A stretch of 64,000 nucleotides of DNA from Patagioenas fasciata (taxonomy: Eukaryota; Chordata; Aves; Columbiformes; Columbidae): contig NC_092520.1 in assembly GCF_037038585.1 (NCBI RefSeq), forward strand, positions 63,260,001 through 63,324,000. The letters run 5' to 3'. A program made the translations under genes and the position numbers. Positions 1 to 12,867 of this stretch are shown in pieces. A model generated the notes under the pieces. The model saw only the letters and a program-made list of their open reading frames with translations, was not told the origin of the DNA and ran no database searches. Each line of letters begins with the position of its first letter. Within the stretch, counting starts at the first letter, position 1.

Positions 1-2310
1 ATTTGACCTACAGGATTTGTATGGGGTTTTTAGCACTTCCCCACAGCACACATGACTTATCCCAGTGCCTGTACGTTCAGCATCACAAGGGCTCTTTCAG
101 CACAGCGCAATGTGGAGGTAACACAGGATCAGGTTTATTGCGAGGGGAAACTAAGCAAGGAATTTGGCTGTGATCACCAGCTCATTTCATTTCAGGCCTT
201 ACACTAAGGCAGGCACAACTTTCAGAGGAACTGAGAAACATCCACTGCTACAGGACAGGTCTTACCAGTTCCTACAAGAAGTCTCCATTCTGAGACTGAG
301 TTGTGAAAACACTGGAATGGTGCAATGTTCCATCCGCTGCGCTCTCTCATTACTATCTACTTTACCACAGGAGATTTCTGCCAAGAATGTAAGATACAGG
401 ACTGTTTCGCCTGTGCTGGGAGTGGGAGAGAGCAATGTGCTCTTTCCTGGTGGCGGAGAGGGAGGATGGTGATGACCTTAGACTTGAAGTTAAGCATTTG
501 AAAGTACAGGTTCAGGAAAGTGACCCTGCTCTGGCCACAAGATCTTCAGAAGGATTTCTGCCTCAGCATTTAAACTCGGTGCCCTGTATCTACTGACTGT
601 CTCACTGACCCTCTTTACTTTGCCACCATTATGAACAGAAAAGCATATTCTCTAGGCTTTTCAGAGCTGCAGATGGGGAAGGAGGTAGGAGAAATCAGGA
701 GTAAAGTTAAGCTGGAAAGAAGGGAGGAATGGGGGAAAGGTGTTTCAAGATCTAGTTTTTTTTCTTGTTTACCCTACTCTGATTTGATTTGCAATAAATA
801 AATTTCCATGAGTCAGGTCTGTTTTGCTTGTGATAGTAACTGGTGAGTGATCTCTGTCCTCATCTCGACCCATGAGCCTTTTGCTGTATTTTCTGTCCCT
901 TGTCCAGCTGAGGAGGGGAGCGATAGAGTGACTTTGGTGGGCACCTGGCAGTCTGGGTCAACCCACCACACCCTTGGACTTATTGCCACTTTGCACTGCC
1001 TACTTGAAAAAACAATAATGGATAATAATTCCAGGACCATACTCGGGAGAGAAGTTTTCGTGTACCATCTTTACCTCAGACCCCAGGGAAGCAGCAGACT
1101 TCCCTAAGAAGTATGTCTTGTCAGCATATTTGGCCTTCTGTTCTCCTCACAAGAGCATCTCCTATGACAATAACCTGGCTTTTTTCTTAATGGATATGGT
1201 TTTGATGCAGGACCGACTTAACCTTGACGACATCTCCAACCTAGATGGACCATTGTCCTCATCGTTCTTCAGTTCTACTTGCAGAGGCTCATACGTATGA
1301 TACAAGGGCACCTGGAAAGCTGAGGTAGTCATGGAGGACATCTGCCTACTGTCTGCAGTGACCTTGATGCTTGGACTACAGGGGAAGATGTGCTCTTGTG
1401 CATGTTCAATGTTAGTGTAAAGGATTCCCCAACTCCCAACTGATAACGGTGTTGGTGAGGGACCACTCTCTGGAGGAGGAGATAGTTTTGAGGAAAGAAA
1501 GCAAAATGGGCACCACCCAAACATGGAGTTCTCTGACATGGGCTGCTGTGTCTCACTTTCCTTCACTCTTCTGTCAAACTCTATGCAGGAATTTTGCTTC
1601 TGAGATACAGCAGTTCACAGGCAACTGGGACACCAAGAAGAAGTCCCATCCTGCATCATGCCTGCTGAATCAGAGGGAAGGTTGGATGTCATAATCTTCA
1701 GTTTTGTTGTTGTTTTCTTCTTGACCCCCAAGTAAATTATGTGGGGCTGCTCAGAGAGGGAAGGACTCGCTATTTATCTGTACCAGATTGAGCCTCCTGG
1801 GTCTTGGTGCTTGGGTGGATGTTTCAGGGCTACAGTTCATGGTAGGATTCAGGGCAGAGATGTGAGGAGAGGGTTATAGTTCAGGAGAAAGCATGGCAGA
1901 TGTTCATTTTGGTATACCTAGGGGAATCCTGGCTTTGGTGCACTGACAGATATGTACATCTATTTGGTACTTGAGATGTTACTTTGAAATTTGGGATTCT
2001 GTGGGTTCTTTGGATCCTCTGCTAGTTACATACCCACAGGGGGACTTTTTCTTAATCTCACTGAATGCAGTAACAACTAAGGAAAAGAAGGGCTTTGTCC
2101 AGCTTGGTCTTGAAAACCCTTCAAGATGGAAAACTAAGCAGAAAAACCCAGTGGGCTTGAACTGCTGATGCTGTTGAAGGAACTTCACTCAAAAGGTAGG
2201 CTGGGCAGGTCTCCAAGGCTACCATGGAACTGATATGGGTCCTACCTCAAATACCAACATAGTACTCTGCAGTCAACTGCTTGCCCTATCCTTCATGCAC
2301 TTCATGCTGA
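1..2310. other. Unique AT-rich sequence, no confident gene
   Basis: This stretch has no recognisable interspersed repeat and no convincing gene. Several open frames of 60-134 codons exist on both strands but overlap one another and have no shared splice structure. The one segment with some coding character is the minus-strand stretch 1223-1375, listed separately. I saw no RNA gene or CpG cluster here. Confidence 0.6.
1223..1375 (-). other. Weak exon-like segment (unrecognised, minus strand)
   Basis: Seen: on the minus strand an open frame runs from 1566 to 1162. Inside it, a pyrimidine-rich stretch ending TAG lies immediately before position 1375, and an AAG/GTTAAG donor-like junction lies at 1223/1222. 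The enclosed 153 bases equal 51 codons, a symmetric exon. The peptide is mixed and hydrophilic (it contains PLYHTYEPLQVELKNDEDN) rather than low-complexity. I do not recognise the family. Inference: it could be a real exon, a relic of a retrocopy, or chance, since the plus strand is also open here from 1118 to 1300. No neighbouring exon was found to pair with it. Confidence 0.17.
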
Positions 2311-2321
2311 GCATCAGGGCA

Positions 2322-2598
2322 TGTGCTCCCGTACATCCAACAACAGGCTGAGGGGCAATGGGCACAGACTGAAGTGTGGGAGTTTCCATCTAAAGACAAG
2401 GAGAAACTTCTTTACTCTGAGGGTGCCAGAACAGGCTGCCCAGAAAGGCTGTGGAGTCTCCTTCTCTGGAGACATTCACAACCTGCCTGGACACCTTCCT
2501 GTGTGATCTCCTCCAGGTGAACCTGCTTTATCAAGGGGCTTGGACTAGGTGATCTCCAGAGATCCCCTCCATCCCCAGGCATTCTATGGTTTTGTATC
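2322..2598 (+). mobile_element. CR1 LINE fragment, 3' end, plus strand
   Basis: This is a 5'-truncated CR1 non-LTR retrotransposon. Frames starting near 2321 still read the end of the ORF2 protein (NRLRGNGHRLK, then RRNFFTLRVPEQA), which matches the same region of the CR1 at 25.5 kb. A frameshift follows, then the usual non-coding tail (GGAGTCTCCTTCTCTGGAGA, later GGACTAGGTGATCTCC), and the terminal unit ATTCTATG lies at about 2580. The copy is dead. Its 5' limit is approximate and no target-site duplication was clear. Confidence 0.88.
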
Positions 2599-5500
2599 AT
2601 AATCACATTGTGTACTGCAGCATTAAAGTACTCTCAGATGGTGGTGCACTATAATACCTGTTCTTCTGTAATATATCTATAGTTTTTAAAATGCTGTGTA
2701 AGACAGGCCTAATGGGAACAGTTGGCATAGAGTTGTTCTGAAGCTGTTTTTGAGAACCGTGGTGCTGCAGACAGCTGAAATGGGCAATGGGCTTTCCCTT
2801 CTCAGTGGCTGAGGGGAGGCAGCTCATGCCTACAGTCCTGGGCCACTGACACCTTCAAAGGTGCAGCTGCCAAAGGGCTTCTGCTGAGACAAAAATCCTT
2901 TTAAAATTTTGACTTATTAATGTTTGTGTTCCATTAATATTAGCTCTGCATTTGCGACATGTATCCTACTGCGGGTTCAGCGTGCCCTTTTCTGTCACAT
3001 GCAGTGTCTTGTGTGAGCCCCTGGGTGTGCCTGCATATAGCTTTCTCACTTTTTTTTTCTGGTTGTAATCATTTTGTATTTCCATTTCCACTTTATGTTA
3101 TAAAAAGCTTTCTTGATTAAAATGTTGAACTACTTGTAAATATATTGAAAACGGTCAGTCACAGAATTGGTACTTTTCTTTAATCTTATTCTGTAGTACA
3201 TATTCATTATCTTTCTCCCTGTCAAAATGGGAGTAAAAATTTCTATTCCATTACACAGTCTTGAAATCCTAACGTCCTCTGATGTGGATAATTTAAACTT
3301 ATAATACATTAAAATATGGAATAATTATATGTTACTAATCGAGTCTCAAAATTTCTATTGTCTTCAGGCTGGTGTTCTGCCGGACTATTCAGACTGGCAT
3401 CAGCAAGAGTCTTCCACTGAAGTGGATTATGACTTGAAGACTGTGTTGCTATGAATAGTCAATTCTACTTTTATTTTGTTTGCTTCAAACTTTAATTTAT
3501 TCTAGATACGAATTATAGATTTCACTTTCAGTGATTATGAAAATAAAGCAACTTCTTTCAGTGGAATTAAATGAAAAGCTAACATTAAAGTTGCTGCCTT
3601 TTATTTCTGTGGGGTATTTTTGTTTTCCTATTTTGTACTTTGTGAGCATCAGGTTTATGAAATCCATCATGAAAAAATGCCAGGAGAGGTGTATGTAACC
3701 ACAGACTTTCCTTCGATGGGCAAGATAATTATCCAAAACCTATGCCATGAGAGCATTTAAAACAATAAGATAGCATTGTTCAGATTTCAGACTTTGCTTC
3801 TAATTTTGGAGTTAAGTTCTTTTTTGTGGGCCGTGTTTGTGGTCTTAGGCAGGAAGAGACGGGCCCATAGCACAGTCCTCCTGTTCTCATTTCGAGCTGG
3901 TCGATGCCCTGATGTCCCTTTGTCCTCCTCCAGTGACTGGCATCACATTGTTGATACTAAATGAACCAAGAGAACTTTCTTCAACCATGCGGTTAATGTG
4001 GGAGGAGAATTTGCAGGAATAATACATGGATTCCAATTAAAATTTGTTTAGAAGTTCATTACAAAAATGCTCAGGACAGGCTGTGTGTGTTAATACTTGA
4101 GAAATCAACCTATTTGGAGACAACTGAAGACTGACTAGTGTTTCAGCTCTGTCCAAAACTTAAGCGCATGTCCATCAGTTCACTTGTAGTTGCATTTCAG
4201 AGGTTTTGGCTTCCTCTTATAGAGCCATAGGACAAGAAGAAGACACGTTAGAGAAGAAGATGTTTATGAATAAATAAGCAGAAATAAATATACTCAGAAA
4301 AATTATGGAAGAGGTTTGTAAAAATGTAAAGCAGGCATATTTTCTCTATGACAGAGAACAGAAATCTGCAGAAGAGCTCCTTTAGAGAGAAGTGAGATGG
4401 ACAATTTTTCCTTTGCCTTTTCTGTATGGGTCATACACATATAATTTCAATCTGTGTTTCTACAGTTCTGTGATACTTGAAATGCTGTTCTCTTAAAATC
4501 TTGTGGTTGAAAACATGCGGTTTTCATGTAAAAAGGTTACCTGGACTGGCCAAACCGATGAAAATTAAAACAGATTGGTGTAAGAGTCTTAGACAAATGG
4601 TAACGAAGAATTTTAAAAATGGTCTAATGTCATAGATAGGAAAGGACATTTAAAAAATTATATTAAAATTAAGGCAGTATTTGTGGATGTAGGTAATGGG
4701 ATAAAATGAAACTCAAAACCAGGAAAATTCCTGACCTATAATTATCTAACCTGAAGAACTGTGCAAGTGAGGAACTCACCTTTGCTAGACACATTATTAT
4801 TAAAGAATGGGGCAAAAGGCATCTGACATACAGTTGAGGGTAGTCCAGAAACAGTAGTCAAAGTAAACTGCATGGTCATGTTTTCATCTTCAGATTACAG
4901 CATTATAAGCTTCCCTGCCCCTCATAGTTTATTTTTTCTCCCTCTAACTCCTTTTTCTTTGGGAAACCAGTGTGAAACACACACATATGAGTATGCATGG
5001 TCTTCAGTAACCTTTTCTGAGAACTGGGTGATTTCACATTGTGTAAAATTCACTTCTCTACATTTCCCTGTTTGTTTTTGTTGACTCAGTGTTGATGTAG
5101 CAGATCCATGCTGGGTGCAGAGAAGACGGTGTGTGGTGTTGCTTCTTCTGTCATAGGACACCTTCAACTCAGACTCAATATGAGGCTTTGTTGAAAAAAA
5201 TCTTTTGCTGAGCAATGAGTATTGTTTTTCATACAAGCGTATTTGCCAAAAAAAGCTGCTTCGTTGCGGCTGCTCAGAGTTTCACATCCCAATTGAACCG
5301 GGTGAAGAGTTTCGGCCAAAAGAGGGAAAAACACACAGCATATAGTAGCACTTGATTCAAATGGCCCCAGAGTAAAACATCCCAGTGTTTCAGGGTGAGT
5401 TCATGGAGGAATTCAGGTGCCATCTGCCCAGGGAGGATGCGCTGGTCCTTTTCTCATCTCCTGGGTGGTAACTTGGGAATTTGGTGGGGATACAGGGTTC

Positions 5501-6735
5501 AAACCTTCCTTGTCCTGATTCAGGTGAGTCTGTAAAGCAGGGATGGGAACCCCATGGCCCTTTGCCTTGGCTCTGTAAGTAGACACAGAACATGGAAATG
5601 CTTCATGTTTTCCTTATATGCCGCTACAAAGATGTTCAGATATTTAATTCCTTTGTGGTAAATAAAATGTGTTTTCGGTGCCTTTGTGACCTTGACAGTG
5701 TTCCAGTAGTTAACCTCCAACCTTATAATTTCTTATTTATTGTTTTAAATGTCATGGTACTTAAGACAGCAATATTATTACTGTTTCTAATGAAACATTT
5801 GGGGGCTTTTTCTTTTAGCACCCTACTTTTTGGCACATAGTTTTCATGAATCTTTTTCCTCAATGAGCAAGGCTGGAAAGTATGACTTTGTGGACAATTT
5901 AAAAGGTAGAATTATCTTTCAGATTGCAGGAAAAATGAAAAATCTTATAAGAGGTGAAAGCATGATTTCTCTGGATGTTTGCTTTTGTGTATATTTCAAA
6001 GGAATCTATCACTTCTTAATTTTGTGCTTAAGATAATTCCTGTGTTGCAAGTCAAAGGCGGAGACCAGACTCTTCATCTAAGAAAAACTAAAAGGAACTC
6101 TCAGCTAAGGGTTTAAACTACCCATATGCGTTCCAACAGTACCCTTGGAGTTTCTCTAACTTGTGAAAAGGTGGCACATGTCAGTAGAGAAAAGCTGTTC
6201 CTGTGATATTCACTATTAATCGTGTCACTAAATGTGCACTGCCATTGCTTCTCCTGCATGTAACTCGCAGGCTGCTGCCACCATTATTTAAAGAAGGAGG
6301 AAAAAAATAATGTTGTGGAGTTGTAGATGACAAAGTGTAATTGTTTTTCAGCCCACAGAAAGTGCTCACCAGCTTGATAATGCCTGTCCTGGTCATCTTC
6401 ATTGTATTTATGTTCAGCATGTGAATGCTTTTACTTTATAAAGAAAATGTAGTTCTATTGACTTTGGCAAAATTGAATTTGTACTGTATATAACTTAATT
6501 TCAAGTTTATAGGGGCTTTCACAGATATTGGACTTCATCTATCCCCAGGAATGTCTGTGCTTCCTGCCGAGGGAATACAGAATGAAGGCAAGGGATGAGA
6601 ATAACCTGAGCGGTGAGCCACAACAAATCCATTTTGAGTGTCCTGCCCTGGAAGCTTGGATGGTGATTTGATGTGAGTAATTCCATTCAGCTGTGGAATA
6701 AGTATGACAGGCTGAATATAACTCTATCCCTCTGA
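2599..6735. other. Unique AT-rich sequence
   Basis: Mostly AT-rich sequence without recognisable repeats. It contains one short terminal-exon candidate (3368-3454) followed by a polyadenylation hexamer. Elsewhere I see only short overlapping open frames and homopolymer runs. Around 5536 a GCAGGGATGGGAACC string vaguely recalls hAT terminal sequences, but no partner was found. Confidence 0.55.
3368..3454 (+). other. Possible terminal coding exon with polyA signal (unrecognised)
   Basis: Seen: a pyrimidine-rich tract ending TCTTCAG at 3367 is followed by 28 open codons and a TGA at 3452-3454. The peptide reads AGVLPDYSDWHQQESS and continues to VDYDLKTVLL. An AATAAA lies at 3542-3547, followed by a T/G-rich stretch at about 3590-3626, as expected downstream of a cleavage site. 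Together these resemble a last exon plus a short 3' UTR. Against it: 28 open codons is common by chance, AATAAA is frequent in AT-rich DNA, and I found no upstream plus-strand exon in the preceding 3.3 kb. Family not recognised. Confidence 0.18.
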
Positions 6736-6739
6736 AGAG

Positions 6740-7480
6740 AGGGTTTGAGAAGAATGGTTTGTACCCTTTTGGATAGGCCTGAGCTGCTTAGGCAGCTGGA
6801 TCCTGCCCTGACTGTGCAGTTCAGCCACAATTAAGACACCTAAATGTGGACACCTTTGTGTGTGCAAGGTGTCCGGGCTCTCCTGGCAGCAAGTCAGTGT
6901 AGTCGGTGGAGCCTAGAGAACCATCCAGCCATCTGATGTCTGCTTTAGGGGGTGAACTGAACCTTGCTCTGGGCTTCCATCACTTTCCTCTTTAGTGGAA
7001 TTTGATCTAGTTACTTACATAGAGACATATCTAGCCAAATCTGGTACCTTAGGGTATTCAGACATCTGTCAGATGTTTCATAGGACCTATGGGAAATCTC
7101 TGCCCTGCTGGAGGCCGGTCAGAAAACCCAACTCAAACAATACCAGATACCAACATTTAAGCAATTGAACCCACCCCTATCTCTCTGTTGGCTGTGATGG
7201 CACCTTTGGCATGCAGCTCATGGCAGCACCTAGATTCAGGTGACTGAACCTCAAACTGAATCCCCGCTAGACTTCTCTTTCTCAGTGCCTACCTCTTGCT
7301 CCCTGGCAATCTAGCAAAGCAGTGGCTTGCCTTGCCACTGTTCATGCAATTTATAATATTCTAAGTAGGCTAAAGTTCATGTTTATATAAGCTATGAGTT
7401 AGATTTCAAAGTTTTATAGGGCGAGGGCAGTCCAATATGTTCTTGCAAGACCACATGAGGTGGGCACAGAGTTCCAGCTC
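6740..7480. repeat. Possible old LTR-like interspersed repeat
   Basis: This stretch is GC-richer than its surroundings and has the patchy look of a degraded interspersed repeat. It contains repeated motifs of the type CACCTAAATGTGGACACC and AGACATCTGTCAGATG. From memory these resemble decayed avian ERVL-type LTR sequence, but I cannot assign a family, orientation or exact ends from reading alone. No retroviral coding frame is visible. A consensus-library search would decide. Confidence 0.28.
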
Positions 7481-9540
7481 TCAATGCCAGACCTTCATAT
7501 TAGAAGGTGCAACTGCTGCCCTATCATTGCCTCCCATGTGGAGGGGGAGACAATTTCTCTTTCTAGTTTTGGCCTTTATTTGTAGCTGGTGAAAGGTCTG
7601 GTGCACTCAGTCTTCAGCCCTTGCCTTGCCTGAAGGCAGCCATCCTAGTTCTCTTCAGTCTGCTTACACATTAAAGTATTAATAGTGAAAGGTGAAGGTT
7701 AGTGGGGAGGCTCTTACTCCTCTAATAATGCTGTCTTTTTTTGTAGAAGGTCGAAAGATGGTGTAGGAAGAATAAAAAATGAAATTAAGAACTCCACTGA
7801 TGATTAAATCCTGCAGCTACACATAGCACAAAACCATACACCAACAATTGGAATCTTCTTCTGACTGTCACATTGACTGCCATTTGCATAGATCCTAAAA
7901 TATTCCTAACACCAATATAATAAACTCAAAATATTATTGTATTCCTTATTCATTCATAAAAGACATTTGTCTATAAGGTACTGGTCACCACTTTAAAGTG
8001 ATCCTATTAAATATAGTTGTCTGGGATTTGTGAGAAAATTGCATTGTTGTGTTAATGGTTTTGGACCTGTGGCAATACATGTCTTCTTTATGGACATTTA
8101 GTACTCATAAATGCAGGGAATCTGTGTTTATTTAGTTATGAAAATATGGAGTGAGATGGATATTTATTTCAGCAAAGGCTTTGGAGAATTCCTGGATGAG
8201 GGAAGAAGTTTTGAATTTGGTTATCACATCATCTGTTGGTGTTAGAAATACTTGGGGGGTGAGCTGTGGGGCTGTGGAAAGGCTGAGTGTTCTGCTGTTT
8301 GCTTGCAACTCAACAGTGATTGAAGTCATTATTCCTGTTACACAACTTAAACCAGATATTGGCAACAATATTGGGATTTTCCACATTGTAGTTTTTGCTG
8401 CGCTGTGTCACTGTTATGGTGTCTACTTTCCATAGGCAATATTTACCTCTTTTTCCCCCTTTGCCTTAGGCTTCCACTCCTACTGACAAACTCCCTCTGC
8501 TCCACAGGCACCAACTCCTCCTAACTATTTAATCAACATATTTAATTTAAACTCACAGATGTTGTGCTCATTCTGTCTTTAGTCTAAAGTGTGCTGCTTC
8601 TTCCAGACCTGAAGAAGGGTTCATATACCTAAAAGCTCTTATCTTTCTTTTCCAAGTACATCAGATGGTGTTACAAAAGACACTGTCTTTCCCCACAAAT
8701 CTTACCTTGATGGAGTGTCAAGAGTGGGCAACCCCTGTTTGATGGTATCTCTGATGACTTCAGGTCAGACACACTATTTCAATATTGTGTCTCTTTTCTG
8801 GAAAACATCTACTCTTCAAGCCTGCTTGGTCTCTTTTGTGTTGATCAAGATAGTGATCTTACAATATTGAATATATTCCAGGCTTTGTAAGGCAAGAAGT
8901 ACCACAGGTAGAGAGGGCTTAGTTGTGTGCCAGTCACATTTCCTGCCACTCCAAGCTCACTTTTTGAATGCTAGGCCAAACATTCTTATTCTGAAGTGGG
9001 ATATTGTGGTTCTTGCACTCTCATATGTGGTTCTAGGGTATGGTTAATATTTTGGTGCCTTCTCCCATGCTGCCTCCTGTGCTGGCACCCTTTCTTCTTG
9101 TCTCCTGAAGGTTCTTCCTGCCTTCTTTCCTTTTTTTAAACAACCAAACTCAAGAAACAAACCATAAAAAACACCCAAAAGAAAAACCGAACCCCCCGCC
9201 CACCCCAAACCACCAAAAAAGCTCTCAACTTATTTCAAGAATTGTCTTTTTGTCTGTTTTTCCAATAAGCCTAAAGATTTGCAATAGCCATTAATGACAC
9301 TAAGCTTAGCAAAAAAATTAAGAAGCTCTCAACCTGCCTTTTTTTTTGCGGGCATTAGAGTCAAACAGACTTCTTTTTTTTTTCTCTTTTGTGCATATTT
9401 GAAAACACATTCATAGACACAAGCTAAATGAAAACCCTGTCAATTGCTGTGCTACTTTAACTTCCTTTTTGTATATCTTCTCATTTTCAATATTCCTATT
9501 TGTTGGACACATTATACTCTTTCAATATTAACAATGAAAG

Positions 9541-9594
9541 GTGTATCTTTTTCCTGTGTATTTGTCAGTGTATCTTTTTCCTGTGTATTTTCCA
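9541..9594. repeat. 27-bp tandem duplication, two units
   Basis: Unit 1 is 9541-9567 and unit 2 is 9568-9594. Both begin GTGTATCTTTTTCCTGTGTA and differ only in their last few bases. This is a simple, recent-looking local duplication of the kind produced by replication slippage. No function is suggested. Confidence 0.9.
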
Positions 9595-10985
9595 TAATAC
9601 GAACCACTGCAGAAACTGACTATCCACATTTCTGATTTGTGAATTGCTTTTTCTGTGCGATGGCTCTTCAGCTCTTCAAAGCTGTTAAAGAGAGATTAGG
9701 TTTAAGAGTGTACTTCAAAGACTGAACTCCTCCTAGAAAAGTAAATTGTGCTGTTTCTGAGGCTTCAGTACTGTCCTTTCCTTAAACATCATATTTATGG
9801 CCAACAGGGATAACTTTTATGATCTGTGACCCCAGGCTTCCCTCCTTAAGCAAATCCATTGTCCATAAATCTGTTGATTCTGTCACTATAAAGCTGGAAC
9901 TGACCACACTCTGTCTCTCTGATGCTCCTATTCTTCCTTTAGTGTCCTTGCAGTCTAGCCCAGGATGCTCTTTTTCTTCTGATCTTGATAAATATTTGTG
10001 CTGACATTAAGAGGGGGGAAAAAAAAAGCCATAGAGGAGGAAGTCCTGGTCCACAAGGTCCAAAGGGATCTTCCCTCATCTAGGACATCAGGTATTTCTA
10101 TGCTTTTGGAGACTGGCCAGGCACGATTTGAAATTATAATTCTGGAGCATAGCTTTCAGATTTGCTTCTTAAAATTCTGGCCTTACAATGTCTCAGACAA
10201 TACAAAAACCTCTGTGTTGTGACTTTTTTTTTTTTCTTGCTTTCAAAGGGTGGAATTCGTCTATCCTGTCATCTTCCACCTGAAATATTAGTCTGTCACC
10301 CATCCCTTCCTTGCTCCTGTGGCATCCTGGATCTCTGCAGGCTCCTGAGCTCTAAGGCAAGGCTTGCTCCATGTTCAAACAGGTTGTTCCATGTAAGCTT
10401 ATTGTCTAAGTTCCAGGTCTAGTCACTGAGGCATAACCAAACACAGGCTTAACTCAGTTGCCTCCACATCCTTGCTGACATCCAGTTCAGAATTGGGCAG
10501 AAGGAAATGAGTCTTCTGCAGGACATGTCCCATCCACCTGCTCTGCACAGATGCCTCAGGAATCTCAAATGACTTCACATTTCTGCAGGTGAACGACTTA
10601 CTCAGATTCTTTGTATCCCCTAACGAGGACCTCCCAGACACATCCCTAACCATGTTACTGTGAAGTCACAAGACTGGCAGGTGTCTTGCTGGCTCACAGC
10701 CCGTTGCATTTGTAAGTGGCTCAAGACCATAGCTTCCACTACTCGGCTACAAGCAGACACCCACGTTTGGTCAGTTTGATGCTATCTAAGCTCCACTTTG
10801 GGCCTCAAACAGTTACCCATACTTTGGTAACTACTTTAGGGTAAATAGTTAGGGCTGTATTGATTAGATCTCTGTTGGCTGCAATGAGGATCTTAGAGGT
10901 GCAGCACACATGGACACCTGAATTTATCCATTTCATTCTGGAACTGAATCTCCCCCAAACTATTACCTCCAAAGGCTGCAGTTAA

Positions 10986-11064
10986 AGCAATGCTAGTAGA
11001 AGCATTGCTATAACTGGTCTAATACGAAGCATAAGACAGTAGCATTGCTCTAATTGTTCTAATA
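10986..11064. repeat. Small inverted repeat nested in a 40-bp-period direct repeat
   Basis: AGCAATGCT (10986-10994) and AGCATTGCT (11001-11009) form a perfect 9-bp inverted repeat around 6 bases. The AGCATTGCT arm starts a 24-base stretch (11001-11024) that recurs at 11041-11064 with a few substitutions. The same short motif therefore occurs three times within 65 bases. Slippage or decayed duplication is the simplest explanation. Confidence 0.75.
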
Positions 11065-12429
11065 TGTTCTGAAGGGCTGAGTGTGTGAGCCTGACCTCAG
11101 GACTGTGCTGGCTGATCCCAGATGGCCTGGAATAGAGATGGAGAGACTGTGAAGGAGGAATGACAGATGATGGTTGATATAGATCTAAAACTAAACTCTT
11201 CTTGGATGGTGCAAGCTACTAATGCTTGTATAATGACTGGGAAAACTGAGAGTTGGATAGGATCATTACAGGGTGGGTTATTAATGCTGTAAAGTCACAT
11301 ATTTCTAGAAAGGGTTTCTTGATCATCCAGTAGGAGTCTAAAGAAGCTACTTCACCTGCATTGATTGAATTCAACTTTGTCCTTCCTGACAAAAGTTTTA
11401 CTTTTGAAAGTCTCCTATAAACTGTTGTTTGCTTCATCTGTGTGTGGAGAATGGAAAATGAAAAATGTGGTATTTTGGTAAAAAAAGATGTATGTGGGAA
11501 TGAAAAAAATTTACTGGGACTTGTTTTGTAGTTGATCATAAATCCATAATCAAAATTCATTTGACAGAGGTAGACCTTAGCAATCACTCCTATGGCATGC
11601 TTTCACCAAACATATTTTGTTATTGAAATGATCAAATTATTCAGACAAACTTCGAGCAGGAACAGATCAAAATCAAACTAATATGGCAACTTCAGTAGCA
11701 TGATATGCTCTCATTATAAATTGGTCATTAGTGCCTGATTAAGTAATGTAAAGAGACTTTGAACATTTATCCAAATAAATTGTTTGTTTTTTTTTTTTTT
11801 AAAGTCAGTTGAATGATAGCTGGAAAAGAAAATAATGTGATTGCTATTAAACACCAACTTGTATTCATGAGCTAACAGCCACGTCAATCATGGTTCTCAC
11901 CTGCCTGGTGAATTTCAGGGTTTCTTTGTTTTATTTCTTTAGGAAACTCATGCTCCTTAAAGAGGTGATGATATATCAACAGAGAGACTCTTGTTAATAT
12001 GTCCGGAGTCACAAATACTTATTTATTATCACCAGAAATCAGAGAAGGTTTTTTAATTTCATGCTTTTCTAAACTAAATGTTTTCCATTCTCTGTCTACC
12101 CAGAATGCTTATCTGTAGAGTCACATCACATCCGGATGATGTAATTTTATTACCTAGACAAATAAACCTAAACAGGCCACTTAAGGAGATAAGGGTGGAA
12201 ACAGCAGTAGTATGGAAAGAAAGAGCATATATTTATTTTCCCTAATATAGAGAGAATCCACAAAAGGAGGGACTTTTATATGAACAGGTCTGAAAGAAAG
12301 ATTAGGAGCTACTTGGTGGTCCTTGTTTCTTTAAAAGCAGGACCCTGCTCAGACCTAGCCAGTTCTGAGTCTTCCAGTTCTTCAGCTGGAACCTACACCA
12401 AAGATTTGGGTTTTATCATAATGGAGGAT

Positions 12430-12790
12430 CAATTAGAGGATCAAGAACTGCTAGGAAGAGGATCCACCTGACGAAGGAGGGCAAAACTACTTAGCCAAGA
12501 GACTAGCTAACCTGGTGTGGAGACCTTTAAACTAGGAATGACAGGCAACAGAGGGAGGTGATGACCACATTCAAGGGAGGAAGTGGTGGACTGGGTGGGC
12601 AAGCTAAGGGTGCAGAGTGATGTGGACAAGAGAGACCTTGCAAACGACAAAACGGGACTGAAAGTGCCCCGTCCTAAGTGTATGCAGATAAACAAGGAAA
12701 TGCCTACAGGACAGCATGGAGGAGAGAGCTTTCACCTTTTCTGGGCCATGAATACCCACTTGGGTACTTCTCTGAAGTGCCTGTAATTAA
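12430..12790 (+). mobile_element. Probable retroelement fragment, CR1 internal-like
   Basis: This purine- and GC-richer block contains GGATCCACCTGACGAAGGAG, then CTAGCTAACCTGGTGTGG and CTTTAAACTAGGAATGACAG. These strings resemble the spacer between ORF1 and ORF2 of avian CR1 elements as I remember it. No intact reading frame remains. The block sits directly beside the LTR-like repeat, so an alternative is that it belongs to that element or to another retrotransposon. Ends are approximate. Confidence 0.38.
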
Positions 12791-12867
12791 GTGCAAGACC
12801 CAGCTCTAACTTGTAGGTGTGTGGTCTACAACAAGGAAAGTAGCATTTTTCTTTTAGGAAACTAGGG

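Larger units (their letters stand above)
7490..12430. other. Unique AT-rich sequence with small duplications
   Basis: No gene or clear transposon. It holds an A/C-rich low-complexity tract (about 9130-9225), T runs near 9340-9390, a perfect-start 27-bp tandem duplication (9541-9594), and a hairpin plus 40-bp-period direct repeat (10986-11064). The open frames here, up to 122 codons on minus at 11219-11587, have no supporting evidence. Confidence 0.55.

Noticed and set aside
5536-5575. CAGGGATGGGAACC as a hAT terminal sequence
   Set aside because: No inverted partner or 8-bp duplication was found; a single short match is not enough.
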